Source: Ophioderma brevispina (lineage: Eukaryota > Echinodermata > Ophiuroidea > Amphilepidida > Ophiodermatidae). Taken from it: a DNA stretch of 64,000 nucleotides. The stretch lies in NCBI GenBank assembly GCA_023653785.1, contig JAMKCH010056747.1, forward strand, positions 78,094 to 142,093. The letters are read 5' to 3'. The notes below the pieces were generated by a model, which was not told the origin of the DNA, did no database searches, and saw only the letters and a program-made list of their open reading frames with translations. Shown here piece by piece: positions 51,778 to 61,604 of the stretch (positions are counted from its first letter, which is position 1; each line of letters begins with the position of its first letter). A program made the position numbers and the translations under genes.

Positions 51778-54700
51778 GTAAGCTTCTGTCGCATTAGGCC
51801 ATATAATTTAGGCCTAGACTTGTTGACTGTCAAGATTTTGCTACATTAGAAGTTGAATTGATGCTGAAACTTCAGCGGCTGGTCCATTTGGATTCAGTGA
51901 CTTAGTTTGTTCTCATTTTAACACGATCGCAAGTCTAGACTCAATAAAAGTGTATAGCCTAGGTACGTCATACATGTCATATGTAAACCCTACGTAAGGG
52001 AGTAACAAGCTTGCACAGGCTATCAAAATATATAAAATAAAATAATCGACAATAATCAATGATTGTTGTTTTGATATGATAAAACAGACGTGTGAATTGT
52101 GGTATAATTGTCAATGTCAGCGTTGAGTAGTTACAACATAGCTCGCGACCATAAATTGCTAGATCCGAGACTAGGTTTCCAGGCTAGGCTTAGCCTATCG
52201 ACATTATGCCTGTACCGTAGACTGCCATAATTCTAGGATTTCTGACGCAAAATATACCACCCACTTCCACGCGCTCTTGCAATAACACTTAGAATTTGAA
52301 AACCTTATTTACGAATAAACATGTGCTTATTCCGTGAAGGGTTTCTGAATTCATATTTGTGGTCAGAAAAAATGTGTCAGAAAAAAGTGTGTCAGATGGG
52401 TCAGTTATGGAAACTCCCCATCTTACAAATGGACAATCCCACACTATGTTATCTTTTTGCCAGAATCCTGGATTCTTACAATTAAAATTCTTCACCCTAT
52501 AAGTAATCTCCACAGGGCATGCCGCGTGTGGGATGCTTAAAACCGTAAGAATTCACCCCCCCCCACGAAAGAGAAGTAGTCCTCCATTGCTTTTAAATGT
52601 GGTTTATTCCAGCATGTTTTTTAAAGGTCCTGGCCCGATCGCTAATAGCCTCGTCCCCAGAAGCCCCAAGATTTTACCCGGAAGTTGGTCAACATTTTGG
52701 TATCAGAAGAAAACTAACGATTTTTTTCATTTACCCTGGGAAATATTAGCGCCAAAGGATTTCTTGGTTGGAATTATGAGTCCAAAAATGTGCCCCTTTT
52801 TGGTCGCCCAATATTAATTTTTACACCAGTACTCTAATGGGCTACAAAACCCGTTTTTAAGCCCTCGCATCAAGCGGATTTAATATCGGCGCAACTTTAC
52901 AATGGGGTTTTGTAAGTACGGCTAATCTAACAGAGAAAACTTCATAGCCTGAAATTCGGTCCATCCCCCTTTAACTAACGGACATTTTTGTGATCCACCA
53001 CTTGTCACCCACCCCCTGACTTAATCTAACAAGTTTAGATTTTGCATCATCTAAGCCTTATTTATTGTTGTATCCCTATATGACAAGAAATTTTATTGTC
53101 TCTGCATGAAATGTTCAACTTTATGCTTTAATAATGCCCATATTATTTCCAGCAAATCAGCAAATTATTACTACTGCAATGATCAGCCATTCTGGCACCT
53201 GTTTCCAGTCTGTAGAGAAATTGGGGGATTTAACCCTATCTGAAAGGTGCTACAACAACCTCAAACCTGAAACCAGTTAGTAGTCATGTCAGGCGCGTAG
53301 CCAGCCTAGTAGTTCTGAGGTGACAAGTCCCCGTTGGGGCAACAAATGTCCCCCAGCACAGGCAACAATTGTCCCGGTCGCAGGGCAAAAGAGTAAAAAT
53401 GGCTGATTTAAACATGGATTATCCATCTTTTCAGGCCCGGATGCGGGGGGAGGTGGTGGTGGGTGGGGTGCAGTCGCACCCTCCCACAAATTCCACAAAA
53501 GGGGCAAAAGGTCCACTTTTTGCTTACTTTTTTATAAAAAGGTACAATTTAGAGAAATGTTGACAGAAAGTCCACTTTTTGAGTGATAAGATGTTAAAAA
53601 GCACAGTCCAAAAGAGGACCATTTTAGGGGGGTTAGGGAGGGGATGTCCCTTGTTGTTTTTTGCAAAAATTGTTTTTTGTTAAATTATACAAAAAAAGTC
53701 CACTTTTTTTCGAAGTCCCCCGCACCCCCCCACAATAAATCCTGCGTAATGGCCCTGATCTTTTACTTCCCAATTTGCCCATTTAAAAAAAATTCTAAAG
53801 GGGCCTCGCCCCTTCTTCCCCCACCTGGCTACACCTGTCGTGATTTTGGTTTTCTTATTGTTCACAGGATGTCACTCTTTCCTAAGTCAAGAGCTTGGTC
53901 CTGATTACCAAAAGAAAACTTCTTGAGAATACTGAAGAGAATCACCAGCAGCAGAGAGAATTCACACTCTTGACATGAGCAAAGAGTTACAAACAAATCA
54001 CTTTCCCAAGGTTTGTACATCTTATGGGAAAATCTACACTGAACATATAAACATTAAATACTGTTGCAGGTAATACAACAAAGGATTTTTTTTTAAAAAA
54101 GTCTGTTCATTTCAAAGCTGGTATTTATTATACTTGTGAAAAGATACACATTGGTTCCCCTTTTAGGATTTTTTTACAACACCAGTGGCCAAACTCGCAC
54201 TTTGAGGTCTAAAATATAAATGTGTTATTCCCTAAATGTAAAATTGAACAAATCAAGAGCAAACATTCAATGGCCCTTAAAATTAGGAATTAAAAGTAGG
54301 ACAAATTATTCGAATGACTACTTTGGGCGAAATCCTAATCGATATATGAGCCCACAAGCAATGGTAATCATCCGACAATCACAAAAGAGGTTGTACAGCC
54401 TGTCTCAAAAAACATGGTACAAGCAGAAAAAAATTGGTTTAAATAATGATTTATAAATAATTCATTCTTATTGGCAATATTCAAGAACAAAGACCAGCTT
54501 TTCCAATGGTATTTGTTTCATCTTACTTGATTTTGTCAATCCAGAGATAAAATCATTATGCATCCACCAAAATCGATTTGTTCCACTTTTTGCATGGGCA
54601 GAGTTGCTGCTCCAGGCTTCTCCCAGTTAATGCCATGCTGTCTTAAAACCTCAAAACAAAAGATGCGACTTGACAAAGAACCAAAAACACAGATAAAGTA

Positions 54701-57700
54701 AACAAAAGAAGTTTAGTTTTATCGACACAAGTTTTAATAGTCAACATAATCAGTTCCAATAACAATCGTATAAATAGCTCATTTTCATAAATAATAAACA
54801 ATACAATACTTATTGCGCCGTCAATGAAATGGAACTTGAAATGGATTTCAAATTGGCGTGTTAAATCATGCCAGAAGGAAGGTTAATTTGCACCACAAAA
54901 TAAATACTCCAAATCCAAGAATGGTTAAGATATTGCACATTTGTGATCAATTATTGAAAGTGCAAACAAAAAATGGAATTGGAAGCAAAGTATCAAAATG
55001 TTGGTAGGACTTTGCCATTCATGATACTTCAAGGACCATAAAACTTCTTGTACGCCGGCTGTACGCTCATTGTTCTACTTCTAACAACGAACAGTATGTC
55101 GAATGTTAGTCACTTTATCTTAAAGCCAGAACACCCACTTGCTGATACTAATTACACAATTAAAGTAATTTTAGCGTTTTTATAAATTTAATCCCTTTTT
55201 AAAGATTTTCATATCGGCTCATTGTGAATAACTTATTTTTAACAAATTCATTCAACCGTTTCACTCAACCAGAAGGTGGCACAACGCGAATTTTTTTGTG
55301 TTCCGCATTAAACTGGAGTAATCTCTCGATTGAAACACGCAACTGATATGAAACAAAAAATCCTGAAAGGCTGGTATTTTCTCCTTTAACAGTGATGTAA
55401 ATACGACTTTATTTATTTGAGAATATATTGAAACCAATCGGTTTCTTTGATTGTACCATTTTTTGTTGAGACAGGCTGTATTGAGTCACCAGTTCTTCCA
55501 TTTTTTTTCAACAATAAAACTAGCAAAATTTTCAAGTGTCCCTTTAAATTCTGTAGAAAAAATTGCAAGACTTGCAATCCAACTTTGGCTGAATCGTAAT
55601 TGACAAATAGCTAACAAATACATGGTACCCCAATATTCACAATAACTCTTTATATTGAGTCATCATTTCTTTTAACTGTTTGTTTAAATTTCTTTCATTG
55701 TGTGGCTCCCTGAGGTGCTTTCTAATGTTTCCTTTGTTGCAATAGTCCTTTATTGGTTTTAACCATGAATATTCCGCAGACCGTTATTTTTTTTGGAAGA
55801 GTCCAGAGACTACTTTCGAAAAAATAGTGATAATATTCATAGGATAAATAAATGGTCTGTGACCAATTTTGTAACTAATATGGACAGTTTGAATAAAAGA
55901 AAAAGGGCTAGACCATGCAGAATGGGTCCATTTTCATACCGCAGAGCTCACAGTGTCATGCGAATATGGCTGTCTGTATAATATCTTGTCACTGGTTTTA
56001 ATATTTGTCAAATTGTAAAAAAGTGTATCCCTTTGCAGGATAACTTTAAGAAGAACCCTAGTCAGATTATGGTCCTTACTTTGGGTGTTTTCTTTTTTTA
56101 CAGGTGCAAGAACTTAACCTTCGTCAAAACTACATCTCTCGGTTTATGGTAAGATCTACTTGTGAATCCATTCTTTTGTGTTTGCTTTAACTACAGAATG
56201 GAGAAGGGAAGAAAACCTTCTGTTGAATCTGGTCTTTTTGTGTAAAATAAAGTGAAATAAATTCTAACAGCGGGCTGTCTCCTAAGCCATAGCATAGAGC
56301 CTCAGCTTGCCTGTTATAAAAAGGTCAACATTAGTCCACTTCTTGCACATGCTTTGGGCCACTTCTTGTGCATGTATGCTTTAAATGGATTTCGATGAAA
56401 CTTGGAACAAAATATGGCACATAAAGGGTGAATCCACTAGTCTCTTGTGCATTCATTATCTTGGCAAGAACAAAGGTAAAATTACCGCATTTTGGCTGTG
56501 TTCCAAGAAGTGGACTTCCTAAATGTTTTAGTTTTCATCCCCCAAAATCCGTGTTGTTGCACCTGGCAATGACCTTTGCACAAGTTTTTATAAAAGCAAG
56601 GACAGTAACTGATATACATACATACGTAACATATCATTGGTTTTTTTGTTTGCTATCTAGCGGTGCTATACACACCCTTGTTTATCCCTGGCAATCTTCT
56701 TGGTTTCTTTTGAAAGCATGAACAGCATCTCAACACACACACATGCATGCATGCATGCACACGCACCCACAACACACGTATGTCAACGCACACACACACA
56801 TATATTGCTTTTGTTATTTTCTATAGACATACCGTACCGTCTCAGCTAAAAAAAAAGCATGATTGTATGTATGTGAGTTGCTGTTTTTTTTAGTAGTAAA
56901 ATCCAAAGTTTTTTTTTTAAATCTCTGGTTTGCTTGCTATGGGGGTGTTCGCATACTGCGTGTGAGTATTTTTGGAGCAAAAGATAATTGACCGGTGGCC
57001 CTTTCCTGACGTCCATTGTGCTGGATGGCTTCCATTAGCTCTCCAGAGCCTCGTGCCCTTGTAGATAGATCTTTTTAGTTCTACTAGGGTAGAAATCTGC
57101 ACACTTCTGTATCACCCAAGATGTATGTTGTATTATGTACACTTACTGAATCATTTTCTCTTTACAGGATCTCCCTAAGTGCCCTGCATTGGAAGTAACT
57201 CATCTTGAGTGATAACTCAATTAACTCATTAGATAATCTCATTTTACTCAAAAGTTACCCACTGAGGAGCTTAGATCTCAGACGCAATCCCGTATGCTTC
57301 ACACCTCACTACAGACAAAGGTAAAATTAGTTGGGGAGTAAAACTTAAATTTCTAGCCTATAGACCTCTTCAGAAATCCTTGCAATCTTATCAAAATCAA
57401 TTACATACAGTACAGTTGCCTGGACCAATCAGATGCCTGTATACACCAGATCAAAGGCATTCATTAATTATGGCGGCTGAGGGGTTTCCATATGACAGGA
57501 CAAAGTTACACCCCCCCCCATTGCTTGATATAAAATTACATAACACCCCCCCCCCCCATTGTCGCATAAAATATTACACCTTATTATGGTTTATTCTTAT
57601 ATGTATATTTCGCTGGCTTCTGTTTCGGTATTGCGTGCGGCGTTGTAATATAGCACAGGGAATAAAGATGGCAGTTCCATGATTGTTGTACAGTCGTTGC

Positions 57701-58368
57701 ATTTGTCGGAATACATCTGATTTTTTTCGGCAAGGAATACTCCAATTACCATGAAAACCATCTGGTACGTCTTATTTAGGGATATTTCATTATATATGTG
57801 CCGATAGATTTATGCCAATAAATTTCCTTTAAACCAAGTTTGGTTCCAATTGAACTTTCCATTTTCAGTCCATTTTCAGAGCCTAAATCTTACAATTGAT
57901 TTAAAATGACCTTTGACCCTTGTATGTGACCTTTGACCTCATTCAAATGAGGGAGTCACATTGCACCTATGACTCAAGTTTGGTTTAAATCCATTGAAGT
58001 ATGTGAATATTATGGGAAAATGTTAACCCTTTTTGACAACAGCAACAGACTACAACAACAGAACAGGACAAAGTGATCCCCATGTGTCTAGGCAGGCAAC
58101 ACAAAAAATGTCTTGAGAGAAATTTCCAACCTCATCCCCATCCCCATTGTTCCCTATATGCATCAAAATTAACATTTTATTACATTACCAACCATGCAAA
58201 CTACAATGTAATTAAAGTACATAACGTGCAAATAAAATTATTTTTTTTTTATTAATTTGCAGGGTATTCCATGTTCTACCAAACTTGAAGGAGCTGGATG
58301 ACAGCCCCAAATTGAACTCTGACCTTGATTACGACCCTCCAAAGGCATCATCTTGTACTGTATCATGA
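51765..58368 (+). CDS. Small leucine-rich-repeat protein, five exons
   Basis: Leucine-rich repeats form curved protein-binding surfaces. Exons: 51765-51777 (MESP plus one base), 53868-54010, 56104-56148, 57168-57320, 58263-58368 (stop TGA 58366-58368). Phases agree at every junction. Repeats visible: IHTLDMS, then VQELNLRQNYIS, then SDNSINSLDNL, then LRSLDLRRNPVCF. A cap segment PHYRQRVFHVLPNLKELDDS and an acidic tail DLDYDPPKASSCTVS close the protein of roughly 150 residues. The cap resembles the LRRcap ending of SDS22-like proteins. Exon 2 needs two compensating indels, and exon 4 lacks about five bases at the repeat core. No signal peptide or membrane span is seen, so it is likely intracellular. 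I cannot name an orthologue. Confidence 0.72.
52325..52425 (+). repeat. One-armed copy of the GTCAGATGGGTCAG repeat
   Basis: GGGTTTCTGAATTCATATTT, AAGTGTGTCAGATGGGTCAG and TTATGGAAACTCCCC match the right arm of the fold-back at 61.45-61.60 kb and a copy at 49345-49425. Here the sense is the same and there is no partner arm nearby. Confidence 0.6.
52619..52960 (+). repeat. Dispersed repeat family (as at 27.55 kb), copy 2
   Basis: AAAGGTCCTGGCCCGATCGC, TAATAGCCTCGTCCCC, TTTTTCATTTACCCTGG and CCAAAAATGTGCCCC match the 27.55 kb copy in order. It lies in intron 1 of the LRR gene. Confidence 0.6.
53425..53765 (+). repeat. Dispersed repeat with AAAAGTCCACTTTTT blocks
   Basis: CCACAAATTCCACAAAAGGG, GGACCATTTTAGGGGGGTTA and AAAAAAAGTCCACTTTTTTT match the unit at 15.57-15.75 kb. 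The G- and C-rich ends make it partly palindromic. Confidence 0.5.
53868..54010 (+). CDS. LRR gene exon 2 (compensated frameshift)
   Basis: TTCACAG|GATG ... CCCAAG|GTTTGT. In the start frame it reads GCHSFLSQELGPDYQKKTS, then hits TGA. A shifted frame reads LENTEENHQQQR. The original frame resumes with ERIHTLDMSKELQTNHFPK. The start and end frames agree, so two opposite indels explain it best. Without correction there are two internal stops. Confidence 0.6.
54396..55478. mobile_element. Non-autonomous mariner-like element with TA target duplication
   Basis: CAGCCTGTCTCAAAAAACAT at 54396 is matched in reverse at the right end (ATTTTTTGTTGAGACAGGCTG ending 55478), with TA on both outer sides (54394-54395 and 55479-55480). 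TA duplication and a CAGNCTGTCTCAAA terminus are hallmarks of mariner-type transposons. The 1.08 kb length fits the family, but no transposase with DD residues is readable on either strand. It is inserted in intron 2 of the LRR gene. Confidence 0.75.
56104..56148 (+). CDS. LRR gene exon 3
   Basis: TTTACAG|GTGCAAGAAC ... TTTATG|GTAAGA. Fifteen complete codons give VQELNLRQNYISRFM, a clear LxxLxLxxNxI leucine-rich repeat core. Confidence 0.8.
56725..56805 (+). repeat. CA / CATG microsatellite
   Basis: CACACACACATGCATGCATG CATGCACACGC, then ACACACACACATA at about 56790. Simple-sequence DNA in an intron of the LRR gene. Confidence 0.9.
57168..57320 (+). CDS. LRR gene exon 4 (frameshift near 57195-57212)
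   Basis: CTTTACAG|GATCTCCC ... CAAAG|GTAAAA. It encodes DLPKCPALEVTHL, then after a shift SDNSINSLDNLILLKSYPLR and SLDLRRNPVCFTPHYRQ. The expected LDLSDN core has lost bases, leaving CATCTTGAGTGATAAC with in-frame TGA TAA. Confidence 0.78.
58263..58368 (+). CDS. LRR gene exon 5 (stop)
   Basis: TTTGCAG|G completes an arginine codon, followed by VFHVLPNLKELDDSPKLNSD and LDYDPPKASSCTVS, then TGA. It is intact, in phase with exon 4. The 3' UTR follows; no clear polyadenylation signal was identified with confidence. Confidence 0.85.
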
Positions 58369-58629
58369 TAGACACTTATTCAATGCTCAAGCCCGCACAT
58401 GTACTACTGAATTAAACTTCGATGGTGCTATGAATATGATTGTCTTTTAAAAACGAAAAAATCCACCCCAAAGTTCTTTCATTTGCATTTTCTTGAAGAG
58501 TTCGATGGTACACATGGATGTTTCAAGGTTTGTTTTCCTCTGGCAGTTTTAGCCAGAAGCGGATTTTTTTTGGCATAGCTGATTCTCTTACATTGTTGGC
58601 ATCTAGCCCGTTACCAACCCAGTTGCGGT

Positions 58630-58985
58630 ATTGGCCTTAGATCCTTTGCTCCAATTTTGACCGACTCTTACACCAAAGGACCTTAGATCTGTAGGTCAAT
58701 GTCAGATCTGCACATTGCTCGCTGCCAAGATCCCTGGTCCAATTTTTACGACTCTTACACCAAGGAACCTTAGATCTGTAATGTCAATGTCAAAGGTCAC
58801 TTCTGCACAAGTTGCTCTGCTGCCCATCACCTGGTCCCATTTGAGACTCTTACAACCAAGGACCCTTAGATCTGGTAGGACAAATGTCAAAGGTCATATC
58901 GGCACAAGCTTTCTCTGTCCTGCGCCCATATCCCTGGTCCAATTTTGATGACTCTAATACCTGCCAACGTCCCTGTTTTATTGGA
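58630..58985 (+). repeat. ~100-base tandem repeat, about three and a half copies
   Basis: Each copy reads CCAATTTTGACGACTCTTAC, ACCAAGGACCTTAGATCTGT, ATGTCAATGTCAAAGGTCA, CTGCACAAGTTGCTCTGC and CCCATATCCCTGGT. It lies ~260 bases beyond the LRR gene stop. A fragment (CACCCAGGACCTTAGTAGG) also appears near 59296. Confidence 0.8.
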
Positions 58986-61444
58986 AGCATTCCATTTGAA
59001 CTTTCCTACATTGCAAAAAATAGGGATATCCGATTTCGACATTTTCAAAGCAAATCTTGAAATAATTGCCAGTAAGTCCCTGAAACATTTTCTGGGATCC
59101 TGAACTTCTTCCTGCAGCTTCAAGAACACTAAAACCCCGTTACTTAAGGAAGACTACTCTATCTACCCCATGTGTTACTCCACTAGAGGCCGTAAAGTGG
59201 ATCACAAATAGACACCATCCCTTGTGATGAGGTGTTTCACCGGCACATGCATTCTTATTTTGGGGGTTCTAAATGTTGGCAGGTATGCTCTTACCACCCA
59301 GGACCTTAGTAGGTACAACACTACATATTGTGGTAAGAAAGCAGATCTTATAGGTCAAAAGTCAAGATATCTGTGAAAAAGTATTTTCATGTTTTTATGA
59401 TCTCATGGTGATTGCATGATTATTTGACAATGAAGGCCCTATTACATATCAGTTGGCTGAATCCTAACAAAATCAGTTTCTTTTAGTACTAAAGTCCTTA
59501 TCATTAAGGGGGTCATTATTTTTGCCAGGTTGGGGATGATGGAAGATTTGAAGGGGCTGAAATACCAAAATAAAAATTGTAAAGCGTAGAGGGGTAACAG
59601 GAGCCTTTTCATCAAGAGAGGGGGAATGGTCTTTTAAATGGGAGAAATTTCATAAAATTGGGGAATGCAAATATTTTGAATGGAGTAAAAGGGGAATGTA
59701 AAATAAGGTTTGGAATTCATCCATTCCCTACTTGGTGTAAATAATGACAGCTCCCGCAACGTAATGTCATTTTGCAATTTTTGTGGACTTAGCAAGACGG
59801 ATCCAGGATTTGAAAAATGTCAACATTACCGGGGGGCTTACAGGCCTTAACTGGTCCAAAATAAGCTCAAAATGGGCTGATTTTTCAAGAATTTGCAGAA
59901 TTACCGCGCGCGCGCCCCTCCCCTCCCGCCCCTCCCTGGATCGCGCTGCTTAGGACTGGGATCAAAATCTATCTGGGAGTGCAATATTGTCTCCAAATTT
60001 TCTAGTCGATCATAATCTTGGTACAGTGTAGGTCATTTTTCACATACAATAATACTGCTGCAGGTCCTATTTAAGCAGCACAAACTTGTATTTTGGTGAA
60101 TATTTGGGATTAACTGAAACCAGAAAGCAACAAAATCGAGGGTTAAACAATCAGAACGACGTACTCAGCACTGAAGAAATATTAAAGAATTCTTTAAATT
60201 CTTCTGCTTTCCTAATTAAAAGTTTATAATAATGTTTGCTTCAGTACCATATGAGCTTGATGATATTGTTTACATTTTGAGTAATGAGATAGCTTTTGCT
60301 TTAGTTAGAAATATTAACTTCACATTTTTCTCAAAGCAGTATTAGAGCAGAATTAAGAAATTCTGTTATTTGCTTTCAGTGCCTGGTTACGTCCTTCTGA
60401 TTGTCAACCCTCGAAATAATGGCATTAGTTTTTGACTCCACAACTGTTTGATTAGTTGTGGCCATCTTAATTATGTCTGCATTTTCTGTTAGACAGAAAA
60501 CATTGGTGCTGTCTTTCCCATTACTTACAGACTCAGTTCTAATTGTTTTTTTGAAAATTTCAATTACATATTTTAAGATGTCAACTGTGAAATTCAATTA
60601 TATTGATATCTTGAAACCTAACCCCAATATGAAAAAGGAATTTTGAATACATGCATCAAAATCATTCCATTTGGGGCCGTTTTCTAAAACCAGCTTTACC
60701 TGCGAGTCACCAGTAAAGCTGGTCAGTAAATAGGTTGCTGAATCCCTGTAAGTCAACTGTTATCAAGCTGAAGAGAGGTGAAAGTTATATTGCTGCTTTG
60801 AAAATAGGAAAAGGTGTTTTTTTTCTTTCGTTAAAAATCAATGAATTCAAACACACTGAAATCGAGTTTTGAAGGAACTGAACATGCCAAGAGCACATCA
60901 TAGTTCAGGAGAACCGTACTAGAATAACTTTTACATAAATGCTATAAACAAATAATTATCGAACACTATCGATGGTTTCACCGCAAAACGGAATATATTA
61001 ACCATAAAAATTAAAATTTTGTCTGACCTTGCGCTATTGAAATTCGCGCTAGTGTATATAGGATGTGTATCGTGTTATGGGATACGGACGGCACCGTAGC
61101 GTAGACACCTTCCACAATGTGGATGCTTTCATAATGTTTGCCATTTCCTATGGTGTGTATGACACAAAACTTGCCGGCGGTATCGCATAACATGTTTAAC
61201 AATTTTAAGAGTATAGTGTAGCATATATGTGTTGTACGGGTTCTCCTTTAATCACATCAAAATTCATATACTTCAATTCAATTGGAACCAATCTTTGGTC
61301 GCAAGTTTGGGTCATCATAACACTGGTGAATTCAGTCTTAATCCAAACTAGTAATGTGATGCTGGCACTTTGTTCTATTAAAAAAAAAACTTGGTCCCCT
61401 TTTGAATTCACCAGGGTCACCAGGAAGTGGGTCACGTAAATGGT
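58986..61444. other. Intergenic, no gene recognised
   Basis: AT-rich. Around 59790-59950 a G/C-rich repeat (GACGGATCCAGGATTTG to GCGCGCGCGCCCCTCCC, CCTGGATCGCG) resembles the one at 23.53-23.68 kb (GCGGATCCAGGAGGGCGGAG), both partly palindromic. No exon was supported. Confidence 0.4.
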
Positions 61445-61604
61445 GGGAGTTTCCAGTAACCTGACCCATCTTTTTTCTGACACACTTACGGATTTTCTGA
61501 AACCCTTTACAGAATAAAAGCACCGGTTGTTAATTCCATTAGGTTTCTGAATTCATAAGTGTGGTCGAAAAAGTGTCAGATGGGTCAGGTTATGGAAACT
61601 CCCC
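61445..61604. repeat. Fold-back of the GTCAGATGGGTCAG repeat
   Basis: GGGAGTTTCCAGTAACCTGA at 61445 is the reverse complement of TCAGGTTATGGAAACTCCC ending at 61604. The arms continue through TCTGACACACTTACG / GTGTCAG and GATTTTCTGAAACC / GGTTTCTGAATTC. The loop is ~40 bases. One-armed copies occur at 49.4 and 52.4 kb. Confidence 0.8.

Noticed and set aside
60376..60597. 73-residue minus-strand frame (contains TNVFCLTENADIIKMATTNQ)
   Set aside because: It looks somewhat protein-like, but there are no splice partners, no motif and no repeat relation. Left as uncertain.
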